From positions 275 through 16,124 of the forward strand of contig PFRL01000030.1 of assembly GCA_002788555.1 (NCBI GenBank): a stretch of 15,850 nucleotides of DNA, in the 5' to 3' direction. A program made the translations under genes and the position numbers. Of this stretch, positions 6,114 through 12,038 are shown in pieces. This stretch comes from Parcubacteria group bacterium CG_4_9_14_0_2_um_filter_35_11. Lineage in GTDB: Bacteria; Patescibacteriota; Minisyncoccia; Minisyncoccales; GCA-002788555. The notes below the pieces were generated by a model. That model made no database searches and was not told the origin of the DNA. It saw only the letters and a list, made by a program, of their open reading frames with translations. The number at the start of each line of letters is the position of its first letter. Position 1 is the stretch's first letter.

Positions 6114-7097
6114 CTATTTAGAAAATTTAATATAGTACTCTTTAGGAGGGAGATGATTTTTAGTTAAGACTTTGCAGATTTCATCTATTTCCGAAATTCT
6201 TTTTATTTTTCCATTAACTTCAATGAGTGGGTCAACAACCCGAGATTTTACTAAAACCTTGGTGTCATAGTTTTCTCTATCTAATTTCCATTTTATTTCC
6301 CCCTGCATCCTTTTTAAAAGTAAATCAAGTTTTTCGTCTTTATCTCTAATTTTTTCTACCTTTAGCAAGACTTCTTTGTCAGTGGAAAAAAGGTCTTCTT
6401 TTTTTAAATAACCTCTCTCAAGCGCATATCCTATCATATCACCAACAGTCCTAAACATTACCGCTGACTGCGGTCCCGACCAGTAAAGATTGTTAAAATT
6501 TAGATAATAGATGGTAAATTTTATGGCAAGTTCTGGACTTTTGAAAACCCATAGGTTTTTGGTAATCTTAAAATCTGCTAAAAATTCATTTATTTCTTCT
6601 TGGTTAAGATCTCCAAAAATAAAGCCGTGACGCAAAAAATAATCAATTCTATCAGCACAAAGGTCCGGCAAAGGTCTTTCTTTTAAAGGAAAATTTTTAT
6701 CATTTAGAATATAATCTAAATAGAATTTATATTTTTCTAAAATTTTTGGAATTTCTGTTTCCTTAACAAATTCTCTGAAAATATTATCTTGGAGATTTTG
6801 TTTTTCTTGGGAGCCAGCATTTAAAAAATAGTCACCGCAATGAGAAAAAACAGTATGAGAAACATCGTGAATTAAGCCAGCAATTTGTTCTCCCAGGGGA
6901 GCATTAAATTTTTTAATCAAGATGAAAACGCCGAGAGAGTGTTCGTAGCGAGAGAAGGTTTTCCCAGGAAAATAGGGTTCAAAATAGCCAATTTGGTCTA
7001 TCCCTTTTAAGCGCTGGAGGGATTTTGAATTTATCAACTCTAAAATAACTGGTTCTTTTATCAGAATCTTGCCATATATCCTGTCATTGTATTCCAT
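6114..7097 (-). CDS. HD-domain phosphohydrolase, SAMHD1/dGTPase-like
   Basis: 327 residues. The N-terminal half carries the HD-superfamily metal site: SRYEHSLGV (residues 49-57, His53), GLIHDVSHTVFSH (74-86, His77-Asp78) and DLCADRIDYFLRHG (145-158), which supplies the distal Asp. The order RxEHSLGV ... HDxxHxxFSH ... DRIDY is that of SAMHD1-type and YdhJ-like hydrolases, which act on deoxynucleoside triphosphates or related nucleotides; the substrate here is not known. The C-terminal third is poorly conserved. It lies downstream of secA on the same strand, separated by a hairpin and a duplicated piece of the secA tail, and converges with the PPP phosphatase. No ribosome binding site is evident. 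Confidence 0.87.
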   Translation of the reverse strand: MEYNDRIYGKILIKEPVILELINSKSLQRLKGIDQIGYFEPYFPGKTFSRYEHSLGVFILIKKFNAPLGEQIAGLIHDVSHTVFSHCGDYFLNAGSQEKQNLQDNIFREFVKETEIPKILEKYKFYLDYILNDKNFPLKERPLPDLCADRIDYFLRHGFIFGDLNQEEINEFLADFKITKNLWVFKSPELAIKFTIYYLNFNNLYWSGPQSAVMFRTVGDMIGYALERGYLKKEDLFSTDKEVLLKVEKIRDKDEKLDLLLKRMQGEIKWKLDRENYDTKVLVKSRVVDPLIEVNGKIKRISEIDEICKVLTKNHLPPKEYYIKFSK

Positions 7098-7112
7098 AGC
7101 TTCAAAAGTTAG

Positions 7113-7145
7113 CTACCCATACTTTGGGTAACAACACTTTTTATA
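7113..7145 (-). repeat. Duplicate of the secA 3' end, downstream of secA
   Basis: On the minus strand this 33-bp piece reads as Tyr-Lys-Lys-Cys-Cys-Tyr-Pro-Lys-Tyr-Gly-stop, the same as the last codons of secA (7234-7202). 23 bases are identical without interruption (7117-7139 and 7206-7228, offset 89). The three differing bases (TAT for TAC, AAA for AAG, GGG for GGT) are all synonymous third positions. It is not in frame with secA. Confidence 0.85.
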
Positions 7146-7182
7146 CCCCAGTAGTAGTCCGCCTTCGGCGGACACTACGGGG
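7146..7182. repeat. Long REP-like hairpin between secA and its duplicated tail
   Basis: CCCC (7146-7149), GTAGT (7151-7155) and GTCCGCC (7157-7163) pair with GGCGGAC (7167-7173), ACTAC (7174-7178) and GGGG (7179-7182), with bulged A at 7150 and 7156 and a TTC loop: 16 base pairs. Its left arm shares CCCAGTAGTA with the acyP leader hairpin. No U-tract follows in the secA direction, so it is not a standard terminator for secA. Confidence 0.85.
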
Positions 7183-7201
7183 CTTCGCTTGTTTTTTATA
7201 C

Positions 7202-9652
7202 CTAACCATACTTTGGGTAACAACACTTCTTGTATTTTAGAGGTTTTCCAGTTTGGGGATTGATTTTTCCGCAAGGACAAGGATCATTCCGACCGGGCCT
7301 TTTTTTAGATTTTGGGTGATCGATGTTAGATTTTTGGATAAGAGGAGTCGGGGGTTGTTTTACCAATTTTATCTTTAAAATGGTATCTAAGGATTCTCCT
7401 TCAAAATTGAAAAGGAGATTTTGAAATAATTTGTGGCCTTCGGTCCGATAAGCAACCAATGGGTCGATTTGGCCATAAGCCCGCAAGCGAACACTATCTC
7501 GCAAAGCTTCCATATTTTCCAAATGCTCCTGCCACAAAAAATCCAGGATTTTGAGCATTAATAATTTTACAATCTTTGGGAAATTTTCTCCCAAGTCCTT
7601 TTCTTTGTTCTCTATTACTTTAATTTCTTCAGGACTCTTTGCTATCCCCTTTAAAATTTCCTGGGGGTTTTTACTTTTTAATATTTCTTTTCTTTTTTGG
7701 TAAATCTTTGTTCTCTGTTTATTTAAAACATCATCGTATTCCAAGAGGTGTTCTCTTATATCAAAATTATATCCTTCTACTTTTGCCTGAGCTGATTCGA
7801 TGGCCCGGGAAACCATTTTATTTTCAATTGGCATATCTTCGGGAATATTAAATCGCTCAAGGAGCGTTTTTAATCTCTCTCCTCCAAAAACCCGAATAAC
7901 CTCATCTTCAAGGGAAATAAAAAACTGGGAAGAACCCAGGTCCCCCTGACGTCCACTTCTACCCCGAAGTTGATTATCAATGCGACGGGCTTCATGCCTC
8001 TCTGTACCAATAACATATAGCCCTCCAAGATTTTTCACTTTCTCTGCTTCCTTTTTATCTGGTGGATTTCCTCCTAGGATAATATCAACACCTCGACCGG
8101 CCATATTGGTAGCAATAGTAACTGCCTCAAACCTTCCTGCTTGAGCGATAATAGCCCCTTCTCTCTCGTGTTGCTTAGCATTTAAAATCTGATGGGGCAC
8201 TCCCTCTCTTTTAAGGAGCCCTCCTAAGTATTCGTTTCTTTCAATGCTCCTTGTTCCAACTAATATTGGCTGACCTTTTTCATTCCTTGTTTTTATCTCT
8301 TCAATAATAGCTTTAAACTTTGCTTTCTCGGTCGAGTAGATTCTATCTGGCAAGTCTTCTCTTATCATCGGACGATTGGTAGGAATAGCTATCACCTCTA
8401 AATTATAAACCTTTGAAAATTCCTCAGCAGATGTTTGAGCGGTCCCTGTCATACCAGCTAATTTTTTGTACATCCGGAAATAATTTTGAAAAGTAATGGT
8501 AGCTAAAGTTACTGATTCTGAAGGAATAGGCACTTTCTCTTTTGCTTCAACCGCCTGATGAATTCCGTCTGACCAACGTCGGCCTGGCATCAAGCGTCCT
8601 GTAAATTCATCAACAATGACAATCTTACCATCTTTTACTACATAATCCGTATCTCTTTTAAAATGGTCTTTGACTCGAAGAGCAATGTCTACATGGTGAG
8701 CAGTAACAATATCTCCTTCACTCCAAGGATTATAACCTCCCAATTTCTCGATAATCTTTTTTTGTCCTTTTTCAGTTAAAATGGAAGTTTTCATTTTTTC
8801 GTCTACTTCGTAATCCTCGTCTCTTTCAATGCTCTGGATAATATCAGCAAATTTATAGTACCTCTCCGTAGCTTTTTCCGCTGGCGCAGAAATAATTAAA
8901 GGTGTCCTTGCTTCGTCAATTAAAATAAAATCTACCTCATCAACGATAGCAAAATTGAATTCTCTTTGAGCAATCTCCCTTTCATCTGAAACCATGTTAT
9001 CTCTCAGATAATCAAAGCCAAATTCGTTATTAGTACCGTAGGTAATATCGGCAAGATAAGCTTCCTTCCTTGCGCAAGGTCGCAAGAAATCCTCAACGAC
9101 TTTAAACCCACCGAGTTCGTCTCTAATTTTTTCCTTGTCTTCATCAGGTCTTTTATAAGTCGGGTCATACAAAAATGATTGCTCGTGATTTAAGCAGCCA
9201 ACTGATAGTCCTAGCATATGATATATCTGGCCCATCCAAACAGTATCTCGACGAGCTAAATAGTCATTGACAGTCACAAGATGGCAGCCTCTTCCTTCAA
9301 GGGCATTTAAATATAAGGGTAAAGTAGCCGCTAATGTTTTACCTTCCCCTGTGAGCATTTGAGCAATTTTCCCTTGATGGAGAACTATTCCTCCTATTAA
9401 TTGAACATCAAAATGACGCTGACGAAGGGTTCTTTTGGCTGCTTCCCGAACTAAAGCAAAGGCTTCGGGTAAAAGGTTGTCCAAAGTTTCTTTTTTGAGC
9501 CTTGTCTTCAACTCTGCTGTTTTTTTTCGAAGATTCTCATTAGAAAGTTTTTCAAAGTCCGACTCTAAATTATTTATTTTTTCCACTAATAATCGGGTTT
9601 TTCTTAAATATCTTTCACTGAAGCCGCCTAATATTCGAGAAAATAATGCCAT
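7202..9652 (-). CDS. secA: Preprotein translocase ATPase SecA
   Basis: 816 residues. SecA drives Sec-dependent export through SecYEG. Visible elements: Walker A TGEGKT (101-106), DITYGTNNEFGFDYLRDNM (202-220), DEVDFILIDEARTPLIIS (238-255), the cross-linking-domain region 256-345, DEFTGRLMPGRRWSDGIHQA (348-367), MTGTAQT (401-407), TIATNMAGRGVDI (512-524), QLRGRSGRQGD (561-571) and EYDDVLNKQR (638-647). The C-terminal zinc motif is complete: C792, C794, C810, C811, although the CxC to CC spacing is 15 residues, wider than the usual 8. Residues about 153-195 form an insertion relative to E. coli. Only about 47 residues separate the KRKEIL helix from LWQEHL, against more than 100 in E. coli and B. 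subtilis, so the helical wing domain seems absent. The gene follows hpf by 44 bp. Confidence 0.98.
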   Translation of the reverse strand: MALFSRILGGFSERYLRKTRLLVEKINNLESDFEKLSNENLRKKTAELKTRLKKETLDNLLPEAFALVREAAKRTLRQRHFDVQLIGGIVLHQGKIAQMLTGEGKTLAATLPLYLNALEGRGCHLVTVNDYLARRDTVWMGQIYHMLGLSVGCLNHEQSFLYDPTYKRPDEDKEKIRDELGGFKVVEDFLRPCARKEAYLADITYGTNNEFGFDYLRDNMVSDEREIAQREFNFAIVDEVDFILIDEARTPLIISAPAEKATERYYKFADIIQSIERDEDYEVDEKMKTSILTEKGQKKIIEKLGGYNPWSEGDIVTAHHVDIALRVKDHFKRDTDYVVKDGKIVIVDEFTGRLMPGRRWSDGIHQAVEAKEKVPIPSESVTLATITFQNYFRMYKKLAGMTGTAQTSAEEFSKVYNLEVIAIPTNRPMIREDLPDRIYSTEKAKFKAIIEEIKTRNEKGQPILVGTRSIERNEYLGGLLKREGVPHQILNAKQHEREGAIIAQAGRFEAVTIATNMAGRGVDIILGGNPPDKKEAEKVKNLGGLYVIGTERHEARRIDNQLRGRSGRQGDLGSSQFFISLEDEVIRVFGGERLKTLLERFNIPEDMPIENKMVSRAIESAQAKVEGYNFDIREHLLEYDDVLNKQRTKIYQKRKEILKSKNPQEILKGIAKSPEEIKVIENKEKDLGENFPKIVKLLMLKILDFLWQEHLENMEALRDSVRLRAYGQIDPLVAYRTEGHKLFQNLLFNFEGESLDTILKIKLVKQPPTPLIQKSNIDHPKSKKRPGRNDPCPCGKINPQTGKPLKYKKCCYPKYG

Positions 9653-9696
9653 AATATTTCTAAAAATATCCCTTGAGGGACAAAATAAGATTCTAA

Positions 9697-10047
9697 TTAC
9701 ATTATGCTTTTATTTATAGATTTTCTGGTTGTCTTTTTAAACTCACTTGCCTTTTTTTCTTTATATTTCTTTAAAGCTCTTTGGAGTTTATCTTTCAAAT
9801 CTGTAATTGTAAAATACACATCTTCTCCTGTTGATTCGATTCTCAAAGAAGCTTTGGGAAGTTTTAAATTAATCTCTACTCGAAAAACTTTTCCTTTTTT
9901 GTGGTGAGTACTTTTTTCTATTTCCACCTGAGCAGGAACATCAAATTTTGTATTCAAGAATTTTTCGCAACTTAGGATTTTTTCTTCAAGATAATCCTTA
10001 ATATTTGGAGCTAAAATAATATTAGTACTTTTAATCTTAATTTTCAT
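9697..10047 (-). CDS. hpf: Ribosome hibernation promoting factor, short HPF/RaiA type
   Basis: 116 residues from ATG 10047. The fold pattern of HPF/YfiA is recognisable: an N-terminal strand MKIKIKSTNIILAPNIKDYL, a helix EEKILSCEKFL, a basic strand region with FRVEINLKLPKASLRIESTGED and the terminal helix ITDLKDKLQRALKKYKEK. HPF binds the 30S decoding region and inactivates ribosomes in stationary phase. The C-terminal domain of long HPF is missing, replaced by a Lys/Ser/Thr-rich tail. The frame is also open from GTG 10071, but that codon overlaps GGAGG, so the ATG is preferred; it is preceded by GGGG at a 5-nt spacing. The hpf-secA adjacency is common in bacteria and supports both calls. Confidence 0.9.
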   Translation of the reverse strand: MKIKIKSTNIILAPNIKDYLEEKILSCEKFLNTKFDVPAQVEIEKSTHHKKGKVFRVEINLKLPKASLRIESTGEDVYFTITDLKDKLQRALKKYKEKKASEFKKTTRKSINKSIM

Positions 10048-10052
10048 ATTTA

Positions 10053-10063
10053 CCCCGTTAGAA
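10053..10063 (-). repeat. Solitary copy of the TTCTAACGGGG repeat end, directly before hpf
   Basis: CCCCGTTAGAA here equals 10079-10089 exactly. On the minus strand it places GGGG 5 nt before the hpf ATG. Between the two copies lies GGAGG (10075-10071). Confidence 0.7.
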
Positions 10064-10078
10064 AGCCTCACCTCCTTG

Positions 10079-10156
10079 CCCCGTTAGAAGTTTTTTAAAT
10101 ATGTTCTGAATAAAATTTTTTAATAATATCTGTGATTACCGGAACTTCTAATGGGG
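10079..10156. repeat. 78-bp element with terminal inverted repeats in the hpf leader
   Basis: CCCCGTTAGAAGTT (10079-10092) pairs with AACTTCTAATGGGG (10143-10156), with one G-T wobble. The interior is AT-rich and codes nothing evident. The same 12-bp ends flank 12039-12125, but the interiors do not look alike. Confidence 0.75.
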
Positions 10157-10187
10157 TTTGTTTAAAGAAAGTCTAAGTGATTCTTTT

Positions 10188-10216
10188 ATTATATTTTTAA
10201 ATAGTTAAATAAACAA
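10188..10216 (-). promoter_or_regulatory. Promoter for hpf-secA
   Basis: TTGTTT (10216-10211), a 17-bp spacer and TATAAT (10193-10188). The predicted start near 10181 gives an hpf leader of about 135 nt that contains the inverted-repeat element. The -35 overlaps the distal arm of the preceding terminator. Confidence 0.6.
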
Positions 10217-10241
10217 CCCCGCTCAAAAGGCGGGGTTGTTT
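10211..10241 (-). terminator. Intrinsic terminator after the 27-residue peptide gene
   Basis: AAACAACCCCGC (10211-10222) pairs perfectly with GCGGGGTTGTTT (10230-10241) around a 7-nt loop. On the minus strand the 3' side runs into TTGTTTATTT. It separates the peptide gene from the hpf promoter. Confidence 0.8.
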
Positions 10242-10259
10242 CTTGAGAAGGCAAAGAAT

Positions 10260-10343
10260 TTATCTACACCTTCTTGAGGTCTTCTTTTTCTTTCGGGAAG
10301 TCTTCTTTGCCTTCTTTGCCTTCTTTGCTATTTTTTTAGCCAT
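10260..10343 (-). CDS. Histone-H1-like lysine-rich peptide, 27 residues
   Basis: A 27-codon frame starting at ATG 10343 and ending in TAA. It reads MAKKIAKKAKKAKKTSR then KKKKTSRRCR: 12 Lys, 4 Arg and one Cys, so 16 of 27 residues are basic. The AKK units come from three perfect tandem copies of a 9-bp DNA repeat (10302-10328). The composition resembles the C-terminal tails of histone H1 and bacterial H1-like (Hc1-type) proteins, which bind nucleic acid; a role in DNA or RNA binding is inference. Support for a real gene is strong for its size: Shine-Dalgarno AAAGGAGA 7 nt before ATG, a promoter (10471-10443) and a perfect 12-bp terminator just after the stop. It lies between murB and hpf on the same strand. 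Confidence 0.8.
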   Translation of the reverse strand: MAKKIAKKAKKAKKTSRKKKKTSRRCR

Positions 10344-10350
10344 TTCTCTG

Positions 10351-10367
10351 TCTCCTTTTAAAGGAGA
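10351..10367 (-). promoter_or_regulatory. Palindrome containing the ribosome binding site of the basic peptide gene
   Basis: On the minus strand TCTCCTTT (10367-10360), one A, then AAAGGAGA (10358-10351). The second arm is the Shine-Dalgarno and the first arm is its exact complement, so the RNA can hide its own ribosome binding site. Confidence 0.65.
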
Positions 10368-10442
10368 AAATTACCGGGCAGTTACAAATAGTCGACCTTA
10401 CTATTTTCAAAAATATTTTTCACTCCAATAACTTCTATTCCT

Positions 10443-10471
10443 ATTTTAATTTTTTTGGAAAATAAATACAA
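10443..10471 (-). promoter_or_regulatory. Promoter for the 27-residue peptide gene
   Basis: TTGTAT (10471-10466), a 17-bp spacer and TAAAAT (10448-10443) lie in the spacer after murB. The predicted start near 10436 gives a leader of about 93 nt. Confidence 0.55.
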
Positions 10472-10485
10472 GTTTTTCAAAAAAA

Positions 10486-11520
10486 TTATATTATAATAAT
10501 TTCTTCTTCCAGTTGAATTCTAAATTTCTGTTTCACTTTTTTCTTTATTAAATTTATGAGGTTTATTACGTCCTTTGCCTTAGCGTTGCTAATATTAATT
10601 ATAAAATTTGGATGTTTTTCAGAAACTTGAGCCCCGCCAATCTTTTTACCTTTCAAGTTACAGGAATGGATTAAATAGGCAGCGGGTATTTCTCCTTTTT
10701 GAAAAAACTGTTTTAAATCCGGAAATTTTTCTATTAATTTTAGGTTTTCTTTTGTAAACCCCGTATATCCCCGCTCTAAGGGACGGAGTTTTTCTTTTCT
10801 ATATATATCTTTATTTTTTTTATCTCTGGTTTGAAGCTTTAAGTTTTCGGGATTATACGGGGTGAATTTTATATTTTTAAAAATACTTCCAATTGAGGGG
10901 TATTTTAGGGGATGTCGTCCTATTCGATAAAAAAGATCCTCTTTAATTTTCTTGAGAATATCCTCTTTCTTGGCTTTTTTAAATTCTAGCTCTGCTTCAA
11001 GAATCACCCAATTTCTTTTTATTTTGAAAATACTAGACCGGTAAAAAAATTGACATTTTTTATTTTTGAAATTTTCGGGTTTTAGAGTTTTTAAATTTAA
11101 TGCTTTAACATTTTCTACAACATCCTTCATTTCTCGACCAAAGGCTCCGGCATTACCAAAAATAGCACCGCCTATTGTTCCGGGAATGCCTGCCGCCCAT
11201 TCAAATCCAGTTAAACCCTTGGAAATTGTGATGTCCTGAACTTCGTTGATTAAATTTCCCGCTCCACAGATAATTTTTGTATCCTGGCTCTTAAGTCCTG
11301 AGAGTTGAATTTTTATAATTAATCCTTTATACCCTTTGTCGGAGAATAAAATATTGCTTCCATTTCCCAAAAAAAAGAAGGGGTAATTATTTTTCTTAGC
11401 CCACTCTAAAGATTCGGCTAATTGAGAAGTAGTTTTGACGCAAGTGAAATATTTTGCTGGACCACCTATCTTAAAAGTAGAGTAATCCTTTAAAGGAATA
11501 TTATTTTGAATCTTCAACAT
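10486..11520 (-). CDS. murB: UDP-N-acetylenolpyruvoylglucosamine reductase
   Basis: 344 residues. MurB is the cytosolic FAD enzyme that reduces UDP-GlcNAc-enolpyruvate to UDP-MurNAc. Motifs: NNIPLKDYSTFKIGG (6-20), FLGNGSNIL (50-58), GFEWAAGIPGTIGGA (105-119) with NAGAFG (123-128), YRSSIFK (160-166), SIGSIFKN (209-216) with catalytic Ser212, GGAQVSEKHPNFIIN (295-309) and the terminal acidic LEEEI (338-341). Residues about 220-255, encoded by the palindromic element at 10758-10863, are extra: skipping them joins FKNIKF to TKENLKLIEKF, which reads like other MurB proteins of this group (comparison from memory). No Shine-Dalgarno precedes the ATG. It is probably transcribed from the promoter at 11751-11723 with a structured leader. 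Confidence 0.95.
   Translation of the reverse strand: MLKIQNNIPLKDYSTFKIGGPAKYFTCVKTTSQLAESLEWAKKNNYPFFFLGNGSNILFSDKGYKGLIIKIQLSGLKSQDTKIICGAGNLINEVQDITISKGLTGFEWAAGIPGTIGGAIFGNAGAFGREMKDVVENVKALNLKTLKPENFKNKKCQFFYRSSIFKIKRNWVILEAELEFKKAKKEDILKKIKEDLFYRIGRHPLKYPSIGSIFKNIKFTPYNPENLKLQTRDKKNKDIYRKEKLRPLERGYTGFTKENLKLIEKFPDLKQFFQKGEIPAAYLIHSCNLKGKKIGGAQVSEKHPNFIINISNAKAKDVINLINLIKKKVKQKFRIQLEEEIIII
10758..10863. repeat. 106-bp palindromic element inserted within murB
   Basis: ACCCCGTATA (10758-10767) plus TCCC pairs with GGGA, a bulged T, then TATACGGGGT (10854-10863): a 14-bp terminal inverted repeat. The enclosed sequence encodes Lys- and Arg-rich residues with no counterpart in ordinary MurB. 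The CCCCGT...ACGGGG ends resemble the intergenic elements at 10079 and 12039. Confidence 0.7.
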
Positions 11521-11716
11521 AAATAGAATTTAAACAAATTTCAGAAAAAATGGAAGTATTTTCCAAACGAAGAGTGCGGGAGAGTTACTCTTCTGAAATT
11601 GTCAGAGAATGAAGCGAAGGGATACAATTTTGCGATCTCCCGAAAATTCTGAATTAAAAGGGCTTGGCGAGTTACTCCAATTCCAAAGTCTTTTGTGAGT
11701 GCTAACCACCAAGCCC
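11521..11716 (-). promoter_or_regulatory. Long structured leader of murB
   Basis: From the predicted start near 11716 the minus-strand RNA begins with GGGCTTGG (11716-11709) pairing with CCAAGCCC (11667-11660), followed by TTTT, a terminator-like shape. Further toward the ATG, AATTTCAG pairs with CTGAAATT (arms at 11591-11600 and 11537-11546), alternative to GAAGAGT/ACTCTTC (11587-11593 and 11569-11575), and TGGAA/TTCCA (11551-11565). I do not recognise a known riboswitch class. Checked for and not found: tmRNA tag or TTCGA arm, RNase P GAGGAAAGTC motif, SRP core. Confidence 0.45.
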
Positions 11717-11722
11717 ACTAAT

Positions 11723-11751
11723 ATTATATTGGATTATAATGTTGTATTCAA
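11723..11751 (-). promoter_or_regulatory. Promoter for murB
   Basis: TTGAAT (11751-11746), exactly 17 bp, then consensus TATAAT (11728-11723). The predicted start near 11716 coincides with the first base of the GGGCTTGG hairpin. Confidence 0.7.
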
Positions 11752-11782
11752 GAATTTTGGACAATACGGGACCTCAAAAATC

Positions 11783-11824
11783 CCCGCCTGCCATAGCCCG
11801 GAGCTGAGGTGACTGGCGGGCAGG
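11783..11824. repeat. GC-rich inverted repeat in an AT-rich spacer
   Basis: CCCGCC (11783-11788) can pair with GGCGGG (11815-11820), and overlapping CCTGCC (11787-11792) with GGCAGG (11819-11824), giving two mutually exclusive foldings. It is flanked by a longer-range pair, TCCCGAAAAT (11638-11647) with ATTTTCGGGA (11847-11856). The GC content contrasts sharply with its surroundings. Confidence 0.6.
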
Positions 11825-11924
11825 TAACTTCACTCTGTTCAGAGAGATTTTCGGGACTAAGCACCCACACCACTACCATTTTATTAATCTTGTTTATTTA
11901 GAAATTTTCATTGATATTTTAGAA

Positions 11925-11957
11925 AAGCAAAAAGCCTTGGAAATCCCCAAGGCCTTT
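11925..11957 (-). terminator. Intrinsic terminator of the short RNA
   Basis: On the minus strand GCCTTGG (11953-11947) pairs with CCAAGGC (11940-11934) around a 6-nt loop, followed by TTTTTGCTTTT. A T-run on the other side makes it potentially bidirectional. Confidence 0.8.
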
Positions 11958-12003
11958 TGCCGACTTTAGTTGGAGTCTCCGAATAAATCGGAATGGCACT
12001 CAC
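11925..12003 (-). ncRNA. Short structured RNA or attenuated leader of about 79 nt
   Basis: On the minus strand a near-consensus promoter (12038-12010) is followed by GAGT (12001-11998) pairing with ACTC (11976-11973), enclosing CCGA (11991-11988) with TCGG (11982-11979). A second TCGG, within GTCGGC (11964-11959), can compete for CCGA, and TGCC (11998-11995) can pair with GGCA, giving a possible pseudoknot. The RNA ends in a strong terminator. No open frame with a ribosome binding site is visible. It could be a standalone small RNA or a transcriptional attenuator upstream of murB; I cannot assign a known class. Confidence 0.6.
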
Positions 12004-12009
12004 ACCCTT

Positions 12010-12038
12010 ATATTAGCAAAATAAATTTTAAATGTCAA
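12010..12038 (-). promoter_or_regulatory. Near-consensus promoter with extended -10
   Basis: Perfect TTGACA (12038-12033), 17-bp spacer ending in TGC, then TAATAT (12015-12010). It is the best -35 in the window and directly abuts the end of the inverted-repeat element at 12039. Confidence 0.75.

Noticed and set aside
10048..10071. Upstream GTG start for hpf adding eight residues
   Set aside because: The GTG overlaps the GGAGG sequence and HPF proteins normally begin at the first strand (MKIKI-like), so ATG 10047 is preferred.
10243..10431. 62-codon plus-strand frame rich in Phe
   Set aside because: It is the antisense shadow of the Lys-rich peptide gene, which has a proper promoter, ribosome binding site and terminator on the other strand.
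11521..12030. tmRNA, RNase P RNA, SRP RNA or a tRNA in the gene-free region
   Set aside because: No TTCGA arm or CCA-ending tRNA domain, no GAGGAAAGTC RNase P motif, and no SRP tetraloop core on either strand; the 57-nt GGGCTTG...CAAGCCC fold is too short for a tRNA.
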